Part shown: one piece after another, positions 25,904 to 34,107 of the stretch
Layout: each line of letters starts with the position of its first letter
Position numbering within the stretch: the stretch's first letter is position 1
Origin: Xenophilus arseniciresistens
Lineage (GTDB): Bacteria > Pseudomonadota > Gammaproteobacteria > Burkholderiales > Burkholderiaceae_C
Direction: 5' to 3'
DNA: 64,000 nt
NCBI RefSeq assembly: GCF_028023875.1
Contig: NZ_JAQIPB010000006.1
Location: 124,001-188,000, forward strand
Made by a program: the position numbers and the translations under genes
The notes under the pieces: model-generated
Database searches by the model: none
The model's input: the letters and a program-made list of their open reading frames with translations, nothing else
Told to the model about the DNA's origin: nothing

Positions 25904-28093
25904 TCAGAAGTTCAGGCGCAGCGCCACGTCGGCCGTGCGCGGCGCGCCCAGGTAGGCCTGCGTGCCGCCCACGTTCAGCGCATACACGCGGTCGGTCGCG
26001 TTGCGCACGCGCGCCGTGAGTGTGGTGTGGCGGTTGAACTGGTAGCTCAGGCCCAGGTCCAGCAGGGTGTAGGCGCTCCAACGCTGCGTGTTGGCCGCAT
26101 CGGCATACACCGCGCCCACGCGGCGGATGCCCGCGCTGGCCTGCAACTGTGGCGTGATCGCATACGAGCTCCAGACGTTGAGCACCGTGCGCGGCGTGTT
26201 GGTGGGCGTGCGCCCGGCCAGCGAGACGCCGCCCTGGCGGAAGTTCTCGTATTGCGCATCGACCCAGCTGGCGTTGGCTTGAAAAGCCCAGGCGGCCGTG
26301 GCCTGCAGGCCCACAGCCAACTCCACGCCGCGCGACGACTGTTCGCCCACCTGCACCGTGAGGCTGCTGTTGGCCGGGTCCTGGGTGGCGATGTTCTTGC
26401 GCACGATGCGGTAGGCCGCGGCGGTGGCCGTGCCCTTGCCCCGCCAGAAGTCCCACTTGCTGCCCAGCTCGATCTGGCGGCCCGTGCTCAGTTCGCTGTT
26501 GCCCTGCACCTGGGCGAAGGTGGCCGTGGTGAGGATGCCGGCCGGCGGGTCGGCCGCGGTGGCGTATTGCGCGTAGAGGTTGGCGCCGGGCGCGAAGTCC
26601 CACACCAGGCCCAGCCTGCCCGTGGTGGGGCGGTAGCTGCGCGCGTAGTGGGCCGGGTTGGCGGCGTTCACCTCGCGGCGGTTGTTCAGGTCCAGCGCGA
26701 TGCGCTCGTGCCGCAATGCGGTGACCAGGGCCAGGCTGGGCGTGAGCTGCGTGCGGTTCTCGGCAAAGACGGCCGTGGTGCGCACGCGGTTCTCGCGGTC
26801 GGGCCGCAAGCCCGGGCGCATGCCCGGAATGCTGAAGAAGGCTTCGGTCGTGAACAGGTAGGGGTTGACCGTGCTCACGGTGCCCGGGAGGCTGTTCGGA
26901 AAGCGCGTCTGCCTGTTCAGGCTCAGGTCGATGCCGAAGGCCCAGTCGCTGCGGCGCCCCGCGATCTCGCTGCGCCAGGTGCCATCGAACCGGTTGCCCA
27001 GCAGCCGCTGGTCATGCCGCTGCAGCAGGCTGGCCGAGCGCGTGACGGCCGTGTTGCCGGCGTTGAAGCGGTAGCTCTCCACGTTGCGGTAGTCGCGCAG
27101 CGCGTCGTAGGAATAGGCGGTGTTGCGCAGGCTCAGGGCCTCGTTCACGCGCCATTCGGTGATGGAGCGCAGCCACTGCACGCGCTGCGCATACAGGCCG
27201 TCGGCGCTGTTGTAGTTCTTCTCGCGCGTGGCCGGGGCTATGCGCAGGCTGCCTTGCATCGGGTTGAGCAGCGGCGTGCCCCAGTAGGGCCGCTGCACCT
27301 CTTCCTTCTGGTATTCATAGGCCAGCGTGTGGGAGAGGCCGCCGCCCAGGTCCGACAGCAGCGACGTGGCCAGCTGCGTGGCTTCGGGCCGCGTGCCTTC
27401 GGTCCAGGCGCCGCCGCGGCGGTGGTTCACATCAATGCGCAGGTGGTGATCGCCGCTGCCGTTGCCATCGCCGGCGATGCGCCGGTTCAGCCCCACCGAG
27501 GCTTCGCGCAGCCGCTCGCTGCCCAGGCGCAGCTGCGCTTCGCTCGCGTTGCTGCGTGTGGCCAGCCTGGTGATGTAGTTGAGCGTGCCGCCCACGGCGC
27601 CGGCGCCGTTGAGAAAGCTCGAGGGCCCGCCGATGGCTTCCACGCGCTCGTAGATCCAGCTGTCCACGGGCCGCGCGGCGATGGAGTACTGCACGTGAAT
27701 GCCGTTGAACAGCTGCGAGAGCGAGCCGCTGCCAAAGCCGCGGTACTGCACGCCCACGTTGCCGGGCGCGTCATGCGCGGTCACGCCGGCAATGGCCTGC
27801 AGCGCCTCCTGTGTGTTGCGCGCGCCGCTTGCCTCGATGGTGGCGCGCTCGACGATGCTGACGGAGGCCGGGTTCTCGCGCGGCGTCAGGCCCAGGCGGC
27901 TGCCGGTTTCGGCGGGCCGGTCCAGCGGCAGCCGGCCCGTGGACAGTTGCTCGGATGAATCGCTGACCTCGATGGTGGGCAGCGCGGCGGTCTGGGCCTG
28001 TGCGCCCATGGCCCCCAAGGCGGCCAGGCCCAGGCTCAGCGCGTGCGCCAGGGGCGAGGGTTTGAAGCAGAAGAAGCGCTGGTGCTCTTGCAT
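25904..28093 (-). CDS. TonB-dependent outer membrane receptor, probably for copper
   Basis: 729-residue TonB-dependent receptor. A signal peptide ending GAMGAQAQ is followed by a plug with ENPASVSIVERATIEASGARNTQEALQAIAGVTA and a 22-strand barrel ending in the normal aromatic terminus (DVALRLNF). By sequence it is of the siderophore-receptor type, but its neighbours are all copper-related: a PCu(A)C chaperone 7 bp upstream, a DUF2946 leader protein at the head of the operon and PepSY_TM after it, matching the arrangement of Bordetella bfrG, which is copper-repressed. Copper or a copper chelate is therefore the likely cargo (inference). Confidence 0.9.
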   Translation of the reverse strand: MQEHQRFFCFKPSPLAHALSLGLAALGAMGAQAQTAALPTIEVSDSSEQLSTGRLPLDRPAETGSRLGLTPRENPASVSIVERATIEASGARNTQEALQAIAGVTAHDAPGNVGVQYRGFGSGSLSQLFNGIHVQYSIAARPVDSWIYERVEAIGGPSSFLNGAGAVGGTLNYITRLATRSNASEAQLRLGSERLREASVGLNRRIAGDGNGSGDHHLRIDVNHRRGGAWTEGTRPEATQLATSLLSDLGGGLSHTLAYEYQKEEVQRPYWGTPLLNPMQGSLRIAPATREKNYNSADGLYAQRVQWLRSITEWRVNEALSLRNTAYSYDALRDYRNVESYRFNAGNTAVTRSASLLQRHDQRLLGNRFDGTWRSEIAGRRSDWAFGIDLSLNRQTRFPNSLPGTVSTVNPYLFTTEAFFSIPGMRPGLRPDRENRVRTTAVFAENRTQLTPSLALVTALRHERIALDLNNRREVNAANPAHYARSYRPTTGRLGLVWDFAPGANLYAQYATAADPPAGILTTATFAQVQGNSELSTGRQIELGSKWDFWRGKGTATAAAYRIVRKNIATQDPANSSLTVQVGEQSSRGVELAVGLQATAAWAFQANASWVDAQYENFRQGGVSLAGRTPTNTPRTVLNVWSSYAITPQLQASAGIRRVGAVYADAANTQRWSAYTLLDLGLSYQFNRHTTLTARVRNATDRVYALNVGGTQAYLGAPRTADVALRLNF

Positions 28094-28100
28094 GGCCGGC

Positions 28101-28604
28101 TCAGTGCTTGTGAGCCGCATCGTCTGCAGCCGCGCGCGGCTGCTGCACCCAGGCCTTGACGGTGGTCTCGCCCGCGCGCTCGAAGCGCAGCGTGAGGTCG
28201 AAACGCTCGCCCACCTTCAGCGGCTTCTTCAGTCCCACCAGCATCAGGTGCTGCGGCTGGCCGTGGCGCAGCTGCACCTCCTGGCCCGCGGGCAGCGCGA
28301 TGGCCGGCACCTCGCGCATGCGCAGCACATCGCCATCGATCTGGCGCGTGTGCAGTTCCACGCGCTCGGCCACGGGCGTGCTGGCGCCGATCAGCCGGTC
28401 GGGCGCGCTGCCCTTGTTGCGAATGCCGCGCAGGTAGACGGCGCCGGTCTTCACGCCGGGCAGCGAAGGCGTGGCATAGGGATGGTCGATGGACAGCTCG
28501 CCCACGCGGAAGTCGTGGGCCTGGGCACTGCCGAAAAGGGCCAGGGTGCCCAGCAGGGCGGCGGCCGTCCAGCGGGCCGCACGGCAAGCGGAAGATGAAG
28601 TCAT
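28101..28604 (-). CDS. periplasmic copper chaperone PCu(A)C family (first copy)
   Basis: 167-residue exported protein; signal peptide ARWTAAALLGTLALFGSAQA. The copper site H(M)x10Mx21HxM is seen in VELHTRQIDGDVLRM and, after a spacer of about 20 residues, QHLML. These proteins carry Cu(I) in the periplasm, classically to the CuA centre of cytochrome oxidase. The C-terminus has AAHKH. The start MTSSSACR at 28604 has a poor ribosome site. It is followed after 7 bp by the receptor gene, so it may shuttle imported copper. A paralogue lies at 29206. Confidence 0.88.
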   Translation of the reverse strand: MTSSSACRAARWTAAALLGTLALFGSAQAHDFRVGELSIDHPYATPSLPGVKTGAVYLRGIRNKGSAPDRLIGASTPVAERVELHTRQIDGDVLRMREVPAIALPAGQEVQLRHGQPQHLMLVGLKKPLKVGERFDLTLRFERAGETTVKAWVQQPRAAADDAAHKH

Positions 28605-28635
28605 GGGAAGAGGGCAATTCCTTGAACACGCAGGC

Positions 28636-28670
28636 CTGATGCCCCTGGGCTTTGCGGCCTGAGGCATCAG
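28636..28670 (-). other. stem-loop upstream of the first PCu(A)C gene
   Basis: Perfect 8-bp arms CTGATGCC and GGCATCAG with a 19-nt loop, 32 bp before the start of the PCu(A)C gene at 28604, in the 253-bp gap after the cytochrome gene. No U-tract follows, so it is not a simple terminator; an RNA processing or stabilising element is possible. The rest of the gap shows nothing I recognise. Confidence 0.35.
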
Positions 28671-28857
28671 TGCAAGAAGGGTCGGGCGACAGGTGCAGCG
28701 GCGCGCATGCAGGCGCTGCCCTGGCCCGAGCCGACATTCAGGCGTTCAACGGCGGCGCGCGCGCGAGCAGCGGCCGCCAGGCGCGCGCCGCGGGGCGTGC
28801 GATACGCGGGGTGCTTGCTGAAGGAGCGCATGCGCAGTCGGGCCGGTGGGTGGCTGT

Positions 28858-29187
28858 TTATTTCTGCTGCAGCACCCAGTCGGCCAGCTTCTTAGCGTCG
28901 GCCTCGCTCACGCCCGGGTTGGCGGGCATGGGCACGGCGCCCCAGGTGCCGCGGCTGCCCTGGCGGATCTTGGCCGCCAGCTTGGCCGATGCATCGGCTT
29001 GGGCCCCATAGCGCGTGGCGATGTCTTTGAAGGCCGGGCCCACGCGCTTCTTGTCGATGGTGTGGCAGGCCATGCAGGCCTTGGACTGGGCCAGCTTCTC
29101 GTCGGCCTGCGCCGCCAGGGGGGCCAGTGTGATCAGCGCGCCGGCCAGCAGGGGCAGGGCGGGCAGCAGAGGGGGCAGCAGTCTCAT
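28858..29187 (-). CDS. small periplasmic c-type cytochrome (c551/c552-like)
   Basis: 109-residue class I cytochrome c. A signal peptide (LLPPLLPALPLLAGALITLAPLAAQA) precedes the haem motif CMACH, and the distal methionine is in GAVPMPANPGVSEADAKKLADWVLQQ. Size and features match c551/c552 electron carriers. Ribosome site AAGGAAC is well placed. In this operon, between two copper chaperones, it could deliver electrons for Cu(II) reduction or simply serve the oxidase that receives the copper; both are inferences. Confidence 0.93.
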   Translation of the reverse strand: MRLLPPLLPALPLLAGALITLAPLAAQADEKLAQSKACMACHTIDKKRVGPAFKDIATRYGAQADASAKLAAKIRQGSRGTWGAVPMPANPGVSEADAKKLADWVLQQK

Positions 29188-29205
29188 CGTGGTGTTCCTT
29201 CTCGC

Positions 29206-29697
29206 TCAATGCTTGTGCGCAGGGGCTGCGCCGTGCCCCGCATGGCCACCGGCCGCCTGCGCCGTGAGTGCGCGCACGGGCGCCTGCACCTGCACCGTTT
29301 CGCGCTTGCCATCGGGCGATTCGAAGGTCAGCGTCAACGGCACGGTCTGGCCTTCCTTCACCTGGGCCTTGAGGTTCATCAGCATCAGGTGGTGGCCGCC
29401 GGGCCGCAGCTCCACGGCCTTGCCCGCGGGCAGCTCGAGCACCGGCACATGGCGCATGCGCATCACGTCGCCCTGCATGGCCATCTCGTGCAGCTCGGCC
29501 ACGGCGGTCAGGGGCGTGCTCACGCCCACCAGGCGCGTGGCCGTGGGCGATTGCAGCTGCATGAAGGCCCCCGTGGCCTGCTGCTGCGCGACGGTGGCGC
29601 GCACCCAGGGCTGCGTCACGCTGACCTGGGCCTGCGCCGCTGCGCCAAGGCCGAGCAGCGCGATGAAGGCAAGGGTGGGGCGGGTCTGGATGCGCAT
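29206..29697 (-). CDS. periplasmic copper chaperone PCu(A)C family (second copy)
   Basis: 163-residue exported protein. Signal peptide LAFIALLGLGAAAQAQ, then VSVTQPWVRATVAQQQATGAFMQL typical of the family. Copper ligands are in ELHEMAMQGDVMRMRHV and GGHHLMLMNL. Unlike the first copy it has a histidine-rich tail (GGHAGHGAAPAHKH) that could bind additional copper. AGGAGA lies seven bases before the ATG. It is the first structural gene after the DUF2946 leader. Confidence 0.9.
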   Translation of the reverse strand: MRIQTRPTLAFIALLGLGAAAQAQVSVTQPWVRATVAQQQATGAFMQLQSPTATRLVGVSTPLTAVAELHEMAMQGDVMRMRHVPVLELPAGKAVELRPGGHHLMLMNLKAQVKEGQTVPLTLTFESPDGKRETVQVQAPVRALTAQAAGGHAGHGAAPAHKH

Positions 29698-29884
29698 GAC
29701 GGGATCTCCTGGATGCGGCTGAAAGGGTGCGGGGGGATGGGCGCCTGCGGCCCGGTGCGCTTCGCGCGCGTGGTTCACGCAGAGCGCACCTGCAGCCGCG
29801 CGCCCTTGTGTGCCTTTTGTGTGCCTGTGAGCCGGCGGTGCGCGGCGTGCTGGCGGGGCTGGGCATGGGGCGCTGCGCGGCGGC

Positions 29885-29936
29885 CCGCGCTGCGCGTATC
29901 AGGCCGAGGCGGGTGGCCCGCGCGGCGGCAGCGCGG
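29885..29936 (-). promoter_or_regulatory. GC stem enclosing the stop codon of the DUF2946 leader gene
   Basis: CCGCGCTGC (29885-29893) is complementary to GCAGCGCGG (29928-29936), a 9-bp stem whose 34-nt loop contains the stop codon (29899-29901) and the codons for the end motif RGPP. A smaller hairpin CGGG-TGG-CCCG lies inside the loop. A ribosome paused at the end of the leader would disrupt this structure. A role in copper control is suggested by the known CruR mechanism but is not shown here. Confidence 0.4.
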
Positions 29937-30264
29937 CGCCGGCCAGCGCGGTCAGGCGGGCTTCTTCAAAGCGGTGCTGTGCCAGCGGCGCGGGCAGGGC
30001 GGCCGGCAGCTTCAGTGCCATGGGCGGGGAAGGCAGTGCTGTGGCCACGCAGGCGGGGCAGTCGAGTGCGTGGTGCGCGGCGGTGGACGCCTTGCCGGGC
30101 TCATCGTCCAGCAGCACCAGCTTGGCGCCGCTGCTGCCCGTGCTGCACACCAGTTGCAGGGCCTGCGGCTTGACCAGCGGCGAGGCCGCCGCCACGCCAA
30201 GCGACAGCACGAAACCCGCCAGTACCAGGCGGGCAAGCAGTGTCCAGGCGCGCAGCAATTGCAT
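29899..30264 (-). CDS. DUF2946 (CruR-like) copper-responsive leader protein
   Basis: 121-residue protein with an N-terminal hydrophobic segment (LLARLVLAGFVLSLGVAAA), the conserved HHALDCPAC in which C69 and C72 form a CxxC copper site, and a C-terminus LPPRGPPASA. Members named CruR in Bordetella pertussis act as a translated leader: nascent CxxC senses copper and the end motif RAPP arrests the ribosome, deciding Rho-dependent termination before the downstream genes. Here the motif is RGPP. The gene heads the copper operon, followed by a 201-bp gap with a GC stem around its stop codon. No transcription-factor gene for copper is nearby. Confidence 0.85.
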   Translation of the reverse strand: MQLLRAWTLLARLVLAGFVLSLGVAAASPLVKPQALQLVCSTGSSGAKLVLLDDEPGKASTAAHHALDCPACVATALPSPPMALKLPAALPAPLAQHRFEEARLTALAGAALPPRGPPASA

Positions 30265-30449
30265 GGCCGAAGATTATGGCAGTGGCCCTGCGCACGCAGG
30301 CCGGGCACGGACAAGATGTCCACCCCTTCGCAGCCCGCGCGTCGCGCAGGTGACGCGAGCCGGACTTTCCCCATGGGGCCGCAGGCGCAGTGCACCGTAC
30401 GCTGTGCGCCTCCTGCCGCCCATGGCGCCCGCCTTTCTGCATCGCATCC

Positions 30450-32153
30450 ATGTCGACGACCGAACGCCCGCACTTTAAGTTCTGGCCCGCGCGCCAGCCG
30501 CACAACATCACGCCGCCGGCCACCTCGCTGTGGCACAACCTCCAGGTCAATGCGCAGCGCTATCCGGACAAGCCGGCGCTGATCTACTTCGGCCGCATCA
30601 CTTCCTATGGCGAGCTGGCGGCGCAGGTCGATGCACTGGCCGGCGCGCTGCATGCGCTGGGCGTGCGGCGCGGCGACCGTGTGCTGCTGGACATGCAGAA
30701 CACGCCCCAACTGGTGGTCGCGCATTTCGCCATCCTGCGCGCCAACGCGGTGGTGGTGCCGGTCAACCCGATGAACAAGGCCGAGGAGCTCAAGCACTAC
30801 ATCAGCGACTCCGACGCCCGGGTGGCCCTGACCACGGGCGACCTGGCCCCCGAGCTGGCCAAGGCCAGCGACGGCCTGCCCGAGGCGCAGCGACTGTCGC
30901 ACCTGATCGTCACGCAGTTCACCGACGCCTTTGACGCCAGCGCCGCCGACACGCCCGCCATGGCCGCGGCCTGGCGCGACTGGCTGCTGCCGCAGCGCGA
31001 GCTGCCCGTGCTCGCGGGCGGCCAGGTCCACGCCTGGACCGCGCTGCTGGCCGCAGGCCACGCCGCGCCCGCGCACGAGGTGGCCGCGCAGGACATGGCC
31101 CTGCTGCCCTACACCAGCGGCACCACCGGCCTGCCCAAGGGCTGCATCCATCCGCATTCCACGCTGATGCACAACGCCGTGGCGGGCTCGCAATGGGGCT
31201 CGGCCACGCCCGAGACCGTGGTGCTGGCCGTGGTGCCCATGTTCCACATCACCGGCATCGTGAGCATGATGCACACGGCCATCTATGCCGGCGCCTCGCT
31301 GGTGCTGATGCCGCGCTGGGACCGCGACGTGGCCGGCCACCTGATCTCGAAGTGGAAGGTCACGAGCTGGACCAACATCCCCACCATGGTCATCGACCTG
31401 CTGGCGAGCCCCAACTTCAAGAGCTACGACCTGTCGAGCCTGCTGTACATCGGCGGCGGCGGCGCGGCCATGCCGCAGGCCGTGGCGCAGCGCCTGCTCG
31501 AGGAATTCGGCCTGGCCTTCCAGGAGGGCTACGGCCTGACCGAGACCGCGGCGCCCACGCACAGCAACCCGCCCCTGCACGCCAAGCAGCAATGCCTGGG
31601 CATGCCCTTCACGGGCGTGGACGCGCGCGTGGTCGACCCCGAGACGCTGAAGGAGCTGCCCATCGGCGAGCCGGGCGAGATCATCATGAGCGGCCCGCAG
31701 ATATTCAGCGGCTACTGGAAGCGCCCCGACGCCACCGCGGCCGTGTTCGTGGAGATCGACGGCAAGCGCTTCTTCCGCTCCGGCGACATGGGCCGCATGG
31801 ACGAGGAGGGCTTCTTCTTCATCACCGACCGGCTCAAGCGCATGATCAACGCCAGCGGCTTCAAGGTTTGGCCGGCCGAGGTGGAGCTGCTGATGTTCAA
31901 GCACCCGGCGATCCAGGAGGCCTGCATCATCTCGACCAAGGACGCCTACCGCGGCGAATCCGTCAAGGCCGTGGTGGTGCTGCGCCCCACGCACAAGAGC
32001 ACCACGGCCGAGGAGATCATCGCCTGGTGCCGCGAGAACATGGCCGCCTACAAGGTGCCGCGCCAGGTGCAGTTCGTCGATGCCCTTCCCAAGAGCGGCA
32101 GCGGCAAGGTGATGTGGCGGCTGCTGCAGGAGGCCGAGGGCCAGGCCGCCTGA
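30450..32153 (+). CDS. AMP-dependent acyl-CoA synthetase (medium/long-chain fatty acid type)
   Basis: 567-residue adenylate-forming enzyme activating a carboxylic acid to its CoA ester. P-loop LLPYTSGTTGLPKGCIHPH, acyl pocket region MFHITGIVSMMHTAIYAGASL, EGYGLTETAAPTHSNPP, SGDMGRMDEEGFFFITDRLKRMINASGFKVWPAEVE with the hinge aspartate, and the C-terminal catalytic lysine in PKSGSGKVMWRLL. The ATG at 30450 gives MSTTERPHFKFWP; the frame upstream is not conserved. Divergent from the copper operon. The acid used cannot be deduced. Confidence 0.94.
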   Translation: MSTTERPHFKFWPARQPHNITPPATSLWHNLQVNAQRYPDKPALIYFGRITSYGELAAQVDALAGALHALGVRRGDRVLLDMQNTPQLVVAHFAILRANAVVVPVNPMNKAEELKHYISDSDARVALTTGDLAPELAKASDGLPEAQRLSHLIVTQFTDAFDASAADTPAMAAAWRDWLLPQRELPVLAGGQVHAWTALLAAGHAAPAHEVAAQDMALLPYTSGTTGLPKGCIHPHSTLMHNAVAGSQWGSATPETVVLAVVPMFHITGIVSMMHTAIYAGASLVLMPRWDRDVAGHLISKWKVTSWTNIPTMVIDLLASPNFKSYDLSSLLYIGGGGAAMPQAVAQRLLEEFGLAFQEGYGLTETAAPTHSNPPLHAKQQCLGMPFTGVDARVVDPETLKELPIGEPGEIIMSGPQIFSGYWKRPDATAAVFVEIDGKRFFRSGDMGRMDEEGFFFITDRLKRMINASGFKVWPAEVELLMFKHPAIQEACIISTKDAYRGESVKAVVVLRPTHKSTTAEEIIAWCRENMAAYKVPRQVQFVDALPKSGSGKVMWRLLQEAEGQAA

Positions 32154-32276
32154 GAATTTCTCCGCGTTCGGGGGGTCGGCACGCGGCGCAATCCCTTACG
32201 CCGATGAGGTGCCCTGCGCCTACAGGCACCGGGGCCTTGCACTTCGAGACTGGAAGCATCCTCTCTGGAGAACGCG

Positions 32277-32579
32277 ATGCCCATGCTCGACCACCTCTTC
32301 AAGCCCAATCCCAACGCCTACCTGAAGCGGGCCGAGGTGATGCTCACCGAAGCCAACATGGCGCGCATGGAGCACCAGGCCGCGGCCGAGCACCACGGCG
32401 CGCTGGCACAGATGTATGCCGAACGCGTGGCGCGGCTGGAACGCGAGCTTTATGGCTCGCGGCCCATGCCCTGGCATGACGAGGTGAAGCCGCCGGTGGA
32501 GCTGCCGCAGGATGCGGCGCCCTCTGAAAAGGTGCGGCATTACCCCTTCGGTTCCGAGCGGCGCGCAGAGCGCGGCTGA
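32277..32579 (+). CDS. conserved hypothetical protein, coiled-coil
   Basis: 100-residue soluble protein; the central part MLTEANMARMEHQAAAEHHGALAQMYAERVARLERELYG is predicted to be a helix with heptad-like leucine/methionine spacing. GGAGA precedes the ATG at a good distance. Lies alone after the acyl-CoA ligase and converges on the NDH-2 gene. Not a family I recognise; function unknown. Confidence 0.65.
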   Translation: MPMLDHLFKPNPNAYLKRAEVMLTEANMARMEHQAAAEHHGALAQMYAERVARLERELYGSRPMPWHDEVKPPVELPQDAAPSEKVRHYPFGSERRAERG

Positions 32580-32587
32580 TCCGGCGC

Positions 32588-34012
32588 TCAGCCCTGCGAA
32601 GGCGGCGGCGCGGCGTGCCCGCCCGCAGGCTGCGGTGCCTGCACGTCATGGACCACGCGCGCATGGCGCCTGAAGGTCCAGTAGGCGCTGGCCCAGTCCA
32701 TCAGCACGATCATCCGGTTGCGAAAGCCGATCAGGAAGAAGATGTGCACGAACAGCCAGAACAGCCAGGCCGGCGATCCCGAAAAGCGCAAATGCCCGAA
32801 GGGCGTGGGCACATCGGCCACGGCTGAGTGCCGGCCGATGGTGGCCAGGTTGCCCCAGTCGCGGTAGCGGAAGGGCCGGGTGGGCAGGCCGGCGATGCGC
32901 AGCAGCACATTGCCGGCGGCGCAGCGGCCCATCTGCTTGGCACCGGGCGACACGCCGGGTACCGGCTGCGGCGGCTGCCCGGGCACATGGCTCACGGCTG
33001 CGGCCAGGTCGCCCACCACGCTGATGTCGGAATGGCCGGCCAGGCTCAGGTCGGGCTCCACCTTCACGCGGCCGGCGCGGTCGCACTCGGCGCCCGTGGC
33101 CTGCGCGAGCAGCCGGCCCAGCGGCGAGGCCGCCACACCGGCCGCCCAGGTGATGCAGCGGCTGTCGATGAACTGGCTGGTGGCCTGCGGCGTGCCGGCA
33201 TCCAGCGTCACTTCCAGGCCCTTTTCGTCGATGCGCGTCACGCGGGTGTTCAGGCGCACGCGCACGCCCAGGGCCTCCAGTTGTTCGAGCGCGCGCTGGC
33301 TCAGGGCCTCCGGCATCGCCTGCAGCACGCGCGAGCCGCCTTCGACCAGCAGCACTTCTGCATCGGCGGGGCGGATGCGGCGGAACTCGCCGGTCAGCGT
33401 GTGGCGCGCGATCTCGGCCAGCGTGCCCGCCATCTCCACCCCCGTGGGGCCGGCACCGATCACCACGAAGCGCAGCAGCGCCTGGCGCCGCGCCGCGTCA
33501 TGTTCGCGCTCGGCCGCCTCGAAGGCCAGCAGCACGCGGCGGCGGATCTCGAAGGCATCGGCCAGGGTCTTGAGGCCCGGCGCATGGGTGGCCCAGTCGT
33601 CGTTGCCGAAGTAGCTGTGCGTGGCGCCCGCCGCGACGATCAGGTGCTCGTAGGGCAGGCGTTCGCCGTCGGCCAGCTGCACCTGGCGCGCCGCGGCGTC
33701 GATGGCCGTGACCTCGCCCAGCAGGGTCGTCACGTTCGACTGCCGGCGGAACAGCGTGCGCGCCGGCGCCGCGATGGACGGCGCCGCCAGCCCGGCCGTG
33801 GCCACCTGGTAGAGCAGGGGCTGGAACAGGTGGTGGTTGGTTTTCTCGATCACCGTGACGTCCACGTTCTCGCCGGCCAGGGCGCGCGTGGCTTCCAGCC
33901 CGCCGAAGCCGCAGCCCACGATGAGCACGCGCGCACGGCCAGGGCGGGCGTCGGCGGTGGCAGCAGCAGCAGGGGAGTTGGAGGGTGGCGTCAGGGTTTG
34001 CATGGAGTTCAT
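32588..34012 (-). CDS. ndh: type II NADH dehydrogenase
   Basis: 474-residue NDH-2-type flavoprotein passing electrons from NADH to quinone without pumping protons. Two dinucleotide folds: VLIVGCGFGGLEATRALAG (FAD) and FVVIGAGPTGVEMAGTLAEIA (NADH); NHHLFQPLLYQVATAGL and the C-terminal YRDWGNLATIGRHSAVAD segment are family hallmarks. A hydrophobic stretch near the end (AWLFWLFVHIFFLIGFRNRMIVLMDW) should anchor it to the membrane. Start at 34012 or 34003, both ATG without a clear ribosome site. Confidence 0.93.
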   Translation of the reverse strand: MNSMQTLTPPSNSPAAAATADARPGRARVLIVGCGFGGLEATRALAGENVDVTVIEKTNHHLFQPLLYQVATAGLAAPSIAAPARTLFRRQSNVTTLLGEVTAIDAAARQVQLADGERLPYEHLIVAAGATHSYFGNDDWATHAPGLKTLADAFEIRRRVLLAFEAAEREHDAARRQALLRFVVIGAGPTGVEMAGTLAEIARHTLTGEFRRIRPADAEVLLVEGGSRVLQAMPEALSQRALEQLEALGVRVRLNTRVTRIDEKGLEVTLDAGTPQATSQFIDSRCITWAAGVAASPLGRLLAQATGAECDRAGRVKVEPDLSLAGHSDISVVGDLAAAVSHVPGQPPQPVPGVSPGAKQMGRCAAGNVLLRIAGLPTRPFRYRDWGNLATIGRHSAVADVPTPFGHLRFSGSPAWLFWLFVHIFFLIGFRNRMIVLMDWASAYWTFRRHARVVHDVQAPQPAGGHAAPPPSQG

Positions 34013-34107
34013 TATGGTGGCCGGGTGGGGCGGCCGGCCCCGCGGCAAGCCGCGGGCTGCGCCTTCGTCCTACGCCGCGCGGGCCCGGGGCTGCCTACAA
34101 CCGCTGG

